Of a DNA stretch of 64,000 nucleotides, positions 16,495-24,993 are shown piece after piece. The notes beneath the pieces were generated by a model that did no database searches, was not told the DNA's origin, and was given only the letters and a program-made list of their open reading frames with translations. The DNA is from Puteibacter caeruleilacunae. Lineage in GTDB: Bacteria; Bacteroidota; Bacteroidia; Bacteroidales; Prolixibacteraceae. Every line of letters begins with the position of its first letter. The stretch's first letter is position 1. Where the stretch lies: the NCBI GenBank assembly GCA_005217565.1, contig SJCO01000004.1:310001-374000 (forward strand), read 5' to 3'. The translations under genes and the position numbers were made by a program.

Positions 16495-18672
16495 ATGACA
16501 ATCCGAGCGTCCATCCACCACCAGAACCTGGATAAGATATTCTATCCAGAATCAGTTGCTATTGTAGGGGCCAACAAAGTATCAGGCACCGTCCCCAATG
16601 ACATTTTAATGAGCATACTGCATGCCAACTTCAACGGAGTAGTATTCCCCGTTAGTCCACGTGAAAAATTCATTGCCGGTGTTAAAGCCTACAAGTATGT
16701 TATCGACATCGAAGATCCGGTTGATTTGGCGATACTGGTATTTCCAAGCTCGGTATGCCATATGGCTTTAGAGCAATGTGGAAAAAAAGGAATTAAAGCA
16801 GTGATCATTATATCAGCAGGATTCAAGGAAGTTGGTGGTGCCGGAATTGACAGAGAAAAGCGACTAATTGAAATTGCCAATAAATACGATATGTCGTTTA
16901 TAGGTCCAAACTGCCTGGGTGTAATTAATACTGATCCGCGCACACGATTAAATGCTTCTTTTGCGCGAAAAATGCCAGAGGAAGGCTCAATAGGATTCCT
17001 CTCTCAAAGTGGAGCACTCTGCACCGCAGTACTCGATTATGCACAAGCCAAGCACATAGGATTTTCAAAATTCATCAGCTTTGGGAACAAAGCCGATATC
17101 AGTGAAATTGATCTACTCTACTATCTGGCAGAAGATGAAAAGACAAAGGTAATACTGCTCTACCTTGAAGAAGTGAGCAAAGGGAAACAGCTTATGCTTG
17201 CTGCTCGCGACATCATTCAACGCACAGGAAAACCAATCCTCGTGTTAAAATCGGGGCGAACCTCTGAAGGCGCCTCGGCTGCAGCATCTCATACAGGATC
17301 ATTAGCCGGAAGAGATGACATTTGCGATGCAGCCTTTGAGCAATCAGGCATTATCAGGTGTTACGACATTGAAGAGATGTTCAACAGAGCCATCGCTTTA
17401 ACCTATCAACCTGCTCCGCGTTCAAATAAAGTAGCCATCATTACCAATGCCGGCGGACCAGGAGTATTGACTACTGATGCGGCAATAATGCAAGGCCTAT
17501 CGTTGGCATCGTTTAATGAAACCACGTCACAGCTGCTTAAAAAACATTTGCCAGCCACAGCCAATACAAAGAATCCTATCGACGTAATTGGTGATGCAAG
17601 AGCCGATCGCTATAATGCTGCCCTATCAGCAGTATTTAATGATCCAGATGTAGCAGGAGTATTTGTGATACTCACGCCTCAATCAATGACTGAAATAGAA
17701 GATATCGCCAAAGAGATAACCGTTGTTTCGGAACAATTCGATAAACCCATCTACACCTCATTTATGGGAGAGTCGGATGTAGCTCCAGGAATAGATATTC
17801 TTCAACGTAACAAAATACCACACTACATACTACCAGAATCAATGGCCGATGCATTTGCTACAGTATGGCAGTTTGAGCAAATCAAGCAAAAAGAGTGGTT
17901 CCATGAAACCTTTGTCGACAATGTACTATTTGACAAAGCCCATATGGTGTTTACCAATGTAAACGCAAAAAATCAGACCTACATTACAGAAGATCTATCG
18001 AGTGAAATATTACAGGCCTACCGCTTTCCTTTGCCTCAAATGAAAATGATTCAATCACAACAGGAGGCCCTAAACGTTGCTGAAACCATTGGATATCCGA
18101 TGGTGATGAAAGTAGTTTCAAACGACATAATTCATAAATCGGATGTACACGGTGTGACTACCGACATACGCTCTCCTGAAGAGGTTAGATTAGCTTTTCA
18201 GACCATGAAATTTCTTATGGAACAGGAGGCTCCAAACGCAGCGCTAAAAGGCATGTTGCTGGTACAGCAAGTAGAGCAAGGAATAGAAGCGATATTAGGC
18301 ATTAAGCACGATCCATCATTCGGTCATGTAATGATGTTTGGTTTAGGAGGCATATTCGTTGAAATCTACAAGGATGTATGCTTTAAAGTGCTACCAATAA
18401 CAGAACAAGAAGCCTGGGAAATGGTCAGCAGTATAAAAGCAGCTCCACTATTGAAAGGAGCAAGAGGCACCAATCCTAAAGACCTGGCAGCTATTGTAGA
18501 TTGCATGTTGAAGTTGAACCAGTTGGTAATAGATTTCCCACAAATTAAAGAGCTAGATATTAATCCTTTAATCATCCACAACGAAGGAAAAGGATGTCAT
18601 GTTGCCGATGCCAAGATATTCATCAATCTACAATCGGAATTGCAATCAAAGAAATCAAAAGAAAAGCAGTAA
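16495..18672 (+). CDS. ADP-forming acyl-CoA synthetase (acetate-CoA ligase ADP-forming family, alpha-beta fusion)
   Basis: A 725-residue cytoplasmic enzyme of the NDP-forming acyl-CoA synthetase superfamily, which interconverts acyl-CoA plus ADP and phosphate with free acid, CoA and ATP. Domains in order are: CoA-binding Rossmann fold, about 12-145 (SVAIVGANKVSGTVPNDI); succinyl-CoA-ligase-like flavodoxin domain, about 160-300, with GRTSEGASAAASHTGSLAG and the phosphoryl-carrying His266; a second flavodoxin-like domain to about 450; and an ATP-grasp domain, about 490-715, with MVMKVVSNDIIHKSDVHGV. The usual KSDVGGV is KSDVHGV here. No GNAT domain is attached, unlike Pat proteins. It sits between a carrier protein gene and a DUF4954 gene (11 bases downstream), so the physiological acyl acceptor might be the carrier protein. 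That is inference. Confidence 0.88.
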   Translation: MTIRASIHHQNLDKIFYPESVAIVGANKVSGTVPNDILMSILHANFNGVVFPVSPREKFIAGVKAYKYVIDIEDPVDLAILVFPSSVCHMALEQCGKKGIKAVIIISAGFKEVGGAGIDREKRLIEIANKYDMSFIGPNCLGVINTDPRTRLNASFARKMPEEGSIGFLSQSGALCTAVLDYAQAKHIGFSKFISFGNKADISEIDLLYYLAEDEKTKVILLYLEEVSKGKQLMLAARDIIQRTGKPILVLKSGRTSEGASAAASHTGSLAGRDDICDAAFEQSGIIRCYDIEEMFNRAIALTYQPAPRSNKVAIITNAGGPGVLTTDAAIMQGLSLASFNETTSQLLKKHLPATANTKNPIDVIGDARADRYNAALSAVFNDPDVAGVFVILTPQSMTEIEDIAKEITVVSEQFDKPIYTSFMGESDVAPGIDILQRNKIPHYILPESMADAFATVWQFEQIKQKEWFHETFVDNVLFDKAHMVFTNVNAKNQTYITEDLSSEILQAYRFPLPQMKMIQSQQEALNVAETIGYPMVMKVVSNDIIHKSDVHGVTTDIRSPEEVRLAFQTMKFLMEQEAPNAALKGMLLVQQVEQGIEAILGIKHDPSFGHVMMFGLGGIFVEIYKDVCFKVLPITEQEAWEMVSSIKAAPLLKGARGTNPKDLAAIVDCMLKLNQLVIDFPQIKELDINPLIIHNEGKGCHVADAKIFINLQSELQSKKSKEKQ

Positions 18673-18683
18673 AACATCCTCTC

Positions 18684-20675
18684 ATGGAAACACATATAGA
18701 TACATATCGAACATTAACCGAAACGGATATACGTATCCTCATCGAACAAGGATGTAAGGCAAGCAACTGGCAAACCATTAAAATTGCCCCAGCATTACCT
18801 TTGGAAAACATCCAAAATACAATATTCCAGGGAGAAGTAACTCTTGGGGACGAGCATATTACTGAAGATCAATCAATCAACATCAGCAACTGTAAAGTGG
18901 TTGATTGTTCCATTGCCAATGGAGTAACCTTATCAAACGTGCATCTTATCCAGAATTACCAGATCCTTGAAAATACGATTATTGAAAATGTCAATTCAAT
19001 GACAGTTCAAGGAGAATCGGCATTTGGAAATGGGGAGACCCTCGACATTCTCAATGAAGGAGGAGGAAGAGAGCTTACCATGTTTGATACCCTATCGGCA
19101 CAAATAGCGTGGCTACAAATTCGTTGTCGCCACAACACCTTATTTTCCGACAAGCTACAACAATTGATCAACACCTATGTCACATCTAAAAAGTCGACAA
19201 GAGGCATTATTGGCAAACATGTATCAATAAAACACACCAACCTTATTGAAGATGTAAACATTGGAGATTACTGTCAGATTAACGGAGCCGTGCACCTACT
19301 TAATGGCACCATCCGTAGTCGCATGGAAGATCCAGTAATGATAGGCAATGGAGTTATAGCACGTAATTTCATCATCCAGGAAGGCAGCCATATTTATAGT
19401 GCAGCCATGTTGCACCACTGCTTTATCGGACAAGGTGTGATGATGGGCAAGCAATATTCAGCTGAGCATTCAGCCATATTTGCCAATTCGGAATGCTTCC
19501 ATGGCGAGGGGTTAAGCATATTTGCAGGTCCGTATACAGTAACCCATCATAAATCGTCGTTGCTAATTGCCGGACAGTATTCATTTTACAACGCTGGTAG
19601 TGGCAGCAACCAGAGCAACCACATGTACAAACTCGGACCACTGCATCAAGGCATTGTAGAACGAGGCTCAAAGACAGGTTCATTCTCGTATATGTTATGG
19701 CCATCGAGAGTGGGACCATTTTCAGTAGTAATGGGCAAACACACCTCATCGTTTGACAGTGGAGATTTTCCATTCTCTTATATAACGGAAGAACAAGGAA
19801 AGAGCGTATTAACACCAGCCATGAATCTATTCTCGGTAGGAACCAGTCGCGATATTGAGAAATGGCCCAATAGAGATCGCAGGAAAGCAAAAAGGAAGTT
19901 TGACCTTATTCATTTTGATTTTCTCACTCCTTACATCATGGAAAGAGTAATGACTGCGCGCGACCAGCTTCTAAAACTATATAAGGAAACACCAAAAGAA
20001 CGAGAATCGGTTTTCCTTAACGGTCTACACATCTACCGATTGATGTTAAGAACATGTAGTAAGTATTATCAGATAGCCATGAAGGTGTACATGGGTCAGG
20101 AACTGATAAAGAAACTAGGAGAAGAAGAGCTTCGCAATTTTGCTCATCTTGAACAACATCTGACTAAACACACCGAGATAAGTGCTAAGCATTGGGTAGA
20201 TATGGTTGGCATGCTTACACCTGTTTGTCAGTTAGAGAAACTGATGCAGGAAATATCGGAGGAGCATATTACAGATTTAACTCATCTCCACGAACGACTC
20301 ATTGAGCTTTATTTAGGATACCATGAATGGTCGTGGAGTTACTGTTGGAAATTGATCAAGCAAGAGCATCAGCTTGAAACAGATGACATAACTCCGGATC
20401 TTCTTCTGAAGGTTATTACTGATTGGAAGGACAATTCTTTAAAGCTCAATAAAATGATTCTTACTGATGCCGAAAAAGAATTCGATGCAGTGAGTCGCAT
20501 TGGCTACGGTATAACCAATCAGGAAGATACCATCAACAGCGATTTTGCTGCTGTACGCGGTGCGTCATCTGATAATAAGAAGATAAAAGCCTTGCATCAG
20601 GAACAGGGGTTGATCGAAGAAAAAGCTGGCGAGATGATAAAGCTAGTGGAAAGCTTGAAAGAAGAAAGGCCTTAA
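18684..20675 (+). CDS. DUF4954 family protein, left-handed beta-helix (acyltransferase-like)
   Basis: A 663-residue protein. The N-terminus YRTLTETDIRILIEQGCKASNW matches the start of the Bacteroidota DUF4954 family. Residues about 45-430 are rich in hexapeptide-type repeats (GKHVSI, NIGDYCQI, MIGNGVI, FIGQGVMMGK), indicating a left-handed beta-helix as in sugar nucleotidyl and acyl transferases. The GSGSNQSNHMYKLGPLHQG block is characteristic. The C-terminal third, from about 430, is helical. I place the start at ATG 18684 because the longer frame opening 90 bases upstream overlaps the synthetase and lacks family similarity. The activity is unknown; an acyl or nucleotidyl transferase role is suggested only by the fold and the neighbouring acyl genes. 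A terminator follows after about 240 bases. Confidence 0.85.
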   Translation: METHIDTYRTLTETDIRILIEQGCKASNWQTIKIAPALPLENIQNTIFQGEVTLGDEHITEDQSINISNCKVVDCSIANGVTLSNVHLIQNYQILENTIIENVNSMTVQGESAFGNGETLDILNEGGGRELTMFDTLSAQIAWLQIRCRHNTLFSDKLQQLINTYVTSKKSTRGIIGKHVSIKHTNLIEDVNIGDYCQINGAVHLLNGTIRSRMEDPVMIGNGVIARNFIIQEGSHIYSAAMLHHCFIGQGVMMGKQYSAEHSAIFANSECFHGEGLSIFAGPYTVTHHKSSLLIAGQYSFYNAGSGSNQSNHMYKLGPLHQGIVERGSKTGSFSYMLWPSRVGPFSVVMGKHTSSFDSGDFPFSYITEEQGKSVLTPAMNLFSVGTSRDIEKWPNRDRRKAKRKFDLIHFDFLTPYIMERVMTARDQLLKLYKETPKERESVFLNGLHIYRLMLRTCSKYYQIAMKVYMGQELIKKLGEEELRNFAHLEQHLTKHTEISAKHWVDMVGMLTPVCQLEKLMQEISEEHITDLTHLHERLIELYLGYHEWSWSYCWKLIKQEHQLETDDITPDLLLKVITDWKDNSLKLNKMILTDAEKEFDAVSRIGYGITNQEDTINSDFAAVRGASSDNKKIKALHQEQGLIEEKAGEMIKLVESLKEERP

Positions 20676-20904
20676 TGGCATGAAACTAGCAAACACCTTT
20701 AAGCATGTGATTGCAAAGGGCAAAGGGCAAAGGGCACAGAGCGAAGAGCACAGAGCAAAGGACACAGAGCACAGAGCGTGGAGCACAGGGCGTGGAGTTT
20801 AGGACACTGCGTTACGAGCCTGAAACACAAGACCCAGCACCAAAAACTAAGAAGCAAAGAGATTGAAACATGAAGTATTTCCTGAAAACAATACCTATAT
20901 AAAA
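20676..20904. other. Spacer after the DUF4954 gene
   Basis: No gene is seen. It is dominated by the heptamer array described separately (20713-20803). A weak GCCTGAAACACAAGACCCAG segment follows it. The remaining spacer to the YkgJ gene (20941-21170) holds a small ACCGAC/GTCGGT hairpin at 20975-20990 and otherwise nothing recognisable. Confidence 0.5.
20713..20803. repeat. Degenerate heptamer tandem array, 13 units
   Basis: Thirteen contiguous 7-base units follow the pattern GCAMAGR (three GCAAAGG, then GCACAGA, GCGAAGA, GCACAGA and so on, ending GCGTGGA, GTTTAGG). The strict 7-base phase is kept throughout. It is purine-rich on the plus strand and noncoding. Confidence 0.85.
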
Positions 20905-20934
20905 ACAAAAAGGGCGGTGGGGACCGTCCTTTTC
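20905..20934 (+). terminator. Rho-independent terminator after the acyl/DUF4954 gene set
   Basis: The stem GGGCGGT (20912-20918) / ACCGTCC (20923-20929) has one G-T wobble and a GGGG loop, followed by TTTTCTCTTCT. Confidence 0.75.
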
Positions 20935-21170
20935 TCTTCTAACTAAACTAACTAAACCAATAAAACTAACTATCACCGACGAGCGTCGGTTCCAAACCTA
21001 TGAATAAAAATCTTCGACAAAGATATGTTATAAAACACACCTAAACGTTAAGAGAAGATTAATTGATGTAAAGAGAATGTTAAAACTAAATATCTTCATT
21101 CTTTCCGCTAGAATAAGTAAGCATTGTAGCAGGATATAAATACCTCAACCTGCCTGAGAAGCTATCAACA

Positions 21171-21830
21171 TTACCCCAACAAACCTACCTCCAGGTGATT
21201 AATCAACCCCTCTTCCATTCTGAACTCTACCGATAATATACCATTACTTTTCAAGGCAGCACGAAAACCTTCATTCAACATGCGCCCTGCTCTTAGCGGA
21301 AATTCAAGCAATGCCGGATAGTTGTCTTTATTTTCAGGATCGTCATAGAATTTCTTACAAGTACTCACTTTCGATGAGAGATAGATTCTACACGCCATAG
21401 GACGAGCTTCGTATGCGCTGCAGACTCCATTTACCAGCAACGGACAAGGCGACTTATAATTCAAGATCTCCTGTTGAGACAAATGCTCTACCTTATCGTT
21501 TTTATCCTTCGCTACAGTTAAAACCTTCCCAAACTGATCAGGTGCTAAATGTTTTCCCAAATAAGATTTTAAAAAATGAACTTCGTGAGATAATAGAAAA
21601 ACAGGTTGGTGACAACACCATTCACAACCTTTCTTACAATCTATTGGGTAATTACTTTTGCGGGCTTGGTCAAATATCAAATCATTTAGCTGATCAATCT
21701 GCTCATAAAGTTTCCGGATACCAGCAAAGATATTAGTCTCATTTTTCCCTTTTGCCAAGGCTTCCTGTCCAATCCGGTACCCATCAGCATAAAAAATACG
21801 GTCGTTTTCGGTAAAGTTATTTGTAGTCAT
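21171..21830 (-). CDS. YkgJ-type cysteine-cluster protein
   Basis: A 219-residue soluble protein of the YkgJ/zinc- or iron-chelating cysteine-cluster family. Visible ligands are Cys65, Cys69, Cys72 and Cys73 in CKKGCEWCC, then Cys129, Cys137 (NGVCSAYEARPMACRIY) with Cys147, and Cys158. Family members bind Fe-S or zinc, and the cellular role is unclear; some are linked to protein modification. It is monocistronic on the minus strand, with unrelated genes on both sides. Confidence 0.85.
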   Translation of the reverse strand: MTTNNFTENDRIFYADGYRIGQEALAKGKNETNIFAGIRKLYEQIDQLNDLIFDQARKSNYPIDCKKGCEWCCHQPVFLLSHEVHFLKSYLGKHLAPDQFGKVLTVAKDKNDKVEHLSQQEILNYKSPCPLLVNGVCSAYEARPMACRIYLSSKVSTCKKFYDDPENKDNYPALLEFPLRAGRMLNEGFRAALKSNGILSVEFRMEEGLINHLEVGLLG

Positions 21831-22517
21831 TAGGCGTTTCGTTCTTATTTCACATCATCAGCACCCTTCCCTACATTCCTTACTCCACAGAACTGATTTT
21901 GCTAAAGATAACAAAATATACCGGTACTTCCCTTTATTGCTCAGGAGATAAGGCTAGTCTCTCGCTAACCTATCAGCATGAAAGGTGTCTTCTTGACGCT
22001 ATCTCTCCACTATACTTTCCCTATATATTCCCTATCTCATCCCTATTGGAAGGATAGGGAATATATAGGTTTTAGACGGGTTTGATAGGGGGATGAGAAT
22101 ACAATGAGTTCAATAGAATCTTACTAAAAGGAGCATTCTAATAGTATTTTTCTTGTTTGACTATAATGATTTTTGTAAATTTGATCATCGAGAAAATAAG
22201 CAATAATGCACATGTCAGAAGACTTATAGAATAGTTTTTATATTCAATGACAGCATTTAATGCCAACGCCTTCTTGTGGTAATTTTGATATGATTATAGC
22301 AATAAGCTTCAAAACAAAAACAAGGAGACCAAAATAACACATTACCATGTTTTCAGCGTTTGATCAGACTTCTCTTCAAAATCTTGAAAACCTCCGATAA
22401 CCGGACAAAGCGTTACTTTTCAATACTTTCCGGAGCTGCTATTTAGACATTAGATTTCCAGACAACTATTCTGATTGTGCTTATTGCATGATGTTTAATA
22501 ATTAAATATTTTTAGTA
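21831..22517. other. 687-base spacer upstream of the DUF6266 gene
   Basis: No gene is seen. It holds the perfect inverted repeat at 22021-22068 and a further TTTGATAGGGGGATGAG at 22081-22097 that partly mirrors its spacer. The rest is AT-rich without recognisable elements. Confidence 0.55.
22021..22068. repeat. Perfect 16-bp inverted repeat with 16-base spacer
   Basis: Left arm 22021-22036 (CTATATATTCCCTATC) is the exact reverse complement of 22053-22068. It would form a strong cruciform or RNA hairpin. No T run, recombinase gene or target-site duplication is evident nearby. Confidence 0.85.
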
Positions 22518-23183
22518 ATGGGAATTTACAAACATGGTCCATTTTCAGGCGTTTCTGGAAAAGTGGGGAATTTAGTAGGAGGAAGTTGGATGGGTAAAGA
22601 TTATTGGAGAATTATCCCTGCCAAGGTAAAAAATCCAAGGACACCAGATCAACAAGCACAAAGAAACAGACTAGGATGTTCATCTAAACTAGCCACCTAC
22701 TTGAATGATATGATAACCAAGGATATTTTCAACGCTTACGTAGAGGAAAAGCAACTCTCCATGCTTGGTCGCAATCTTTTTATCCGTCATAACATCCACG
22801 CATTAGAGCAGGATGGATCAATAAGCGATTATTCAATGCTTAAACTATCAGTTGGATCACTCTCTCTACCTTTTGATATAACCATAGACAGAGATCCTAA
22901 CCATGAAAAAACCATCAGGATGCAATGGCGCAATTGGAATCCAATGATCAAAACAAGGAGTGATGATGAATTGTACTTTATTGTAGCAATCCATAATGAT
23001 GGGTATGAGGATGATTTTAATATATTTAAATCTACCGCAATACGCAATGATGGTATTGCCTATCAGCAATTGCCTTTCGATGAAGGTACTGAGATGCACA
23101 TCTACGCCTATTTCTCAGGACTAAACAGAGATCATCGACAGTGTTTTACCGACAGTTTTTACAGCAAGGTAATACAAAGCTGA
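22518..23183 (+). CDS. DUF6266 family protein
   Basis: A 221-residue protein of unknown function matching DUF6266 of Bacteroidota. The N-terminus GPFSGVSGKVGNLVGGSWMGKDYWR is followed by NPRTPDQQAQRNR, both typical of the family. There is no signal peptide or membrane segment. The C-terminal half is predicted beta-rich (YFIVAIHNDGYEDDF). It is alone in the plus direction, within accessory-looking sequence, and ends in a perfect terminator. No function can be assigned. Confidence 0.8.
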   Translation: MGIYKHGPFSGVSGKVGNLVGGSWMGKDYWRIIPAKVKNPRTPDQQAQRNRLGCSSKLATYLNDMITKDIFNAYVEEKQLSMLGRNLFIRHNIHALEQDGSISDYSMLKLSVGSLSLPFDITIDRDPNHEKTIRMQWRNWNPMIKTRSDDELYFIVAIHNDGYEDDFNIFKSTAIRNDGIAYQQLPFDEGTEMHIYAYFSGLNRDHRQCFTDSFYSKVIQS

Positions 23184-23205
23184 TTTAGTAAATCGTTGTA
23201 ATTAT

Positions 23206-23237
23206 AAAGCCGGCATCTCACAGATATGCCGGCTTTT
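23206..23237 (+). terminator. Rho-independent terminator after the DUF6266 gene
   Basis: The 11-bp perfect stem AAAGCCGGCAT (23206-23216) / ATGCCGGCTTT (23226-23236) has a 9-base loop and ends in TTTT. Confidence 0.85.
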
Positions 23238-23359
23238 ATGTTGATAGAATGTCTTTAGATAAATTCCTTCCATCTAAATTGTTAGATATCGAGTTCTGGT
23301 ATTTCCTGAATTTCTGAGGTTATCCCCATATCTAAGATTCTTTATTACCTGGCCCTTAA

Positions 23360-23596
23360 TCACTTCAAATACACTAATAATTCATCAAGAGAGAGTTCTA
23401 GTGGCTCATCCTCAGTAAATATATCATCATAAATGATTACTTTTTTCTCTATAAAACTTATTTCAATTGAAAATCGGTTTAACACTACTTCTTCTCTTTC
23501 TTTCGTATATTTTTCACCATCTCGTATTATATCTAAAATAACTTTACGGCTGTAATCGTTTAATTCTTCCTTAAAAAATACGTCTATATTTTCCAT
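23360..23596 (-). CDS. Small hypothetical protein (78 residues)
   Basis: An acidic 78-residue protein with a plausible fold: an N-terminal helix (ENIDVFFKEELNDYSRKV), a beta segment (VVLNRFSIEISFIEKKVII) and a C-terminal acidic turn plus helix (FTEDEPLELSLDELLVYLK). I do not recognise the family. The shape recalls small immunity proteins of polymorphic toxins, but no toxin is present, so this is only an idea. It lies 11 bases after another small gene on the same strand, suggesting a two-gene unit. Local base composition is very AT-rich. Confidence 0.5.
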   Translation of the reverse strand: MENIDVFFKEELNDYSRKVILDIIRDGEKYTKEREEVVLNRFSIEISFIEKKVIIYDDIFTEDEPLELSLDELLVYLK

Positions 23597-23607
23597 TTGA
23601 ACAACTA

Positions 23608-23808
23608 TTAATCTAGTAAAAATTGATATACTTCACCTTTCGATTCTATAAACCTTCTACGTACATCATTAAGTTTTAAGTCCAACCCATTTTTGTCATT
23701 ATTAGTTGTTAAATATAATCCTTCTAAGAAAACATTTACTATAGAAAGAGTTACTATGATTATTCGATTTACTAGTTTAGTTTTCATTATATCTTTTTTA
23801 ATTCTCAT
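23608..23808 (-). CDS. Small hypothetical protein with membrane or signal segment
   Basis: A 66-residue protein with a hydrophobic N-terminal stretch (LVNRIIIVTLSIVNVFLEGLYL) that could be a membrane anchor or uncleaved signal, followed by a charged tail (GLDLKLNDVRRRFIESKGEV). The start may instead be the ATG at 23787 (MKTKLVNR), which is preceded by an A-rich run. No family is recognised. It is paired with the 78-residue gene downstream. Confidence 0.4.
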   Translation of the reverse strand: MRIKKDIMKTKLVNRIIIVTLSIVNVFLEGLYLTTNNDKNGLDLKLNDVRRRFIESKGEVYQFLLD

Positions 23809-24099
23809 GAATTAGATCTCAATCGCCATTTTACACCGAGGTAGAATCTATTTTAGACTTTAACCAAATTTAATAAATATTTCTATTAGCTAACAGGCAC
23901 CAATCAAACGATGAATTTCATATCACCCCTATTTCTTCCAACCTCACTAAAAACATAAAAAATGTGAAATCAAACTGTAGAGTACTTTCTTTCTTCCACT
24001 ATTTTTTTACATTTGAAAGCTGGCAACTTATTGCCGGTTTTCTCGTTTCATTAATAAACGGGAGATTACTATTTCTGTAATACAATTTAATTAAATTCG

Positions 24100-24945
24100 A
24101 TGAAGAAGCTTTTAGCCATTATCACATTAATCATGCTGGTCTCGGCATCTATATTTGCCCAGAACTCTGATTTTATCCCTAAGACTGAAAAGATTGATAA
24201 CACTGGAGAGAAATTATGGATATACTCAATCACTATGGGACCATCATTTCCTTTGGGCGACTTGAAAAATATGAGTACTACGGGACACAATTCGGGATTC
24301 GCCGAAACAGGTTTCTTTGTTGACCTGTCGGGCGACCTACCTAGTCTGAGTGCTTTTGGATTCACTGCTAGTCTTCACCTTCACAACTTTACTGTTGATG
24401 AAGTAAAAACCTCACAAAAACTGCTTAACAGATTAGAAAAAAGCTACCGTGATGTTACTCAGGCTGAAATTGACACCATGGACTTTTCTACAGACTATTG
24501 GCTGTGGGGAGCTCTTCTTGCAGGTACAAAATGGAAATATCCGATAAAGAAAGGTATGAATATCGAGCTTCGTGCACTTACTGGTCTTCAGTTAACCCGT
24601 ATTCCTGTTCATCAGCTGTACTTTGAAGATCACGAAAATCCAACTACACTATTCCACACTACTGTAGTCGACGATAATGCTTTTAGCATTCCTGTAGTTG
24701 TTGGTGCAAACGTAAATTTCAAATTGAATCCTAAATTCAGTATAAAGCTGAATGTCGACTATTACTGGTCGCAGGTTAAATACGAAATTGAAGATATCAC
24801 CTGGGATAAGGTAAACCGTGAGGAGCTAGCTTCGAATAGAAGCGAATACAAGATTAAAACCACTGCATTAAATGCAGGTATCGGATTGGTTTATTACCTG
24901 GACCACGAAAAGAAATCTGGTCCTCCTATTATTATTAATCCATAA
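24100..24945 (+). CDS. Outer-membrane beta-barrel-like protein
   Basis: A 281-residue exported protein. A signal peptide covers about 1-20 (MKKLLAIITLIMLVSASIFA). The rest has alternating amphipathic beta segments with aromatic girdle residues (WIYSITMGPSFPLGD, NIELRALTGLQLTR, FSIKLNVDYYWSQVKYE, LNAGIGLVYYL), consistent with a small porin-like barrel. No specific ligand or family is recognised. It precedes malQ by 48 bases in the same direction, but a functional link is not implied. Confidence 0.75.
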   Translation: MKKLLAIITLIMLVSASIFAQNSDFIPKTEKIDNTGEKLWIYSITMGPSFPLGDLKNMSTTGHNSGFAETGFFVDLSGDLPSLSAFGFTASLHLHNFTVDEVKTSQKLLNRLEKSYRDVTQAEIDTMDFSTDYWLWGALLAGTKWKYPIKKGMNIELRALTGLQLTRIPVHQLYFEDHENPTTLFHTTVVDDNAFSIPVVVGANVNFKLNPKFSIKLNVDYYWSQVKYEIEDITWDKVNREELASNRSEYKIKTTALNAGIGLVYYLDHEKKSGPPIIINP

Positions 24946-24993
24946 CGGAAAAGTAAACACATTATCATTCAATAAGGAAAATCTACAGCACTC

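Noticed and set aside
18594-18683. Upstream extension of the DUF4954 gene
   Set aside because: It overlaps the synthetase gene in another frame and lacks similarity to the family N-terminus, which begins after ATG 18684.
19423-19890. 155-codon minus-strand frame inside the DUF4954 gene
   Set aside because: Antisense shadow; the plus strand carries family motifs and hexapeptide periodicity throughout.
20713-20803. CRISPR array
   Set aside because: The units are 7 bases long with no spacers, and no cas genes are present.
20699-20908. 69-codon minus-strand frame rich in Leu, Cys and Ala
   Set aside because: It only reflects the heptamer array read in codons (LCAL repeats); low complexity and no family.
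22021-22068. Invertible promoter
   Set aside because: The inverted arms are separated by 16 bases only, too short to hold an invertible promoter, and no recombinase is nearby.
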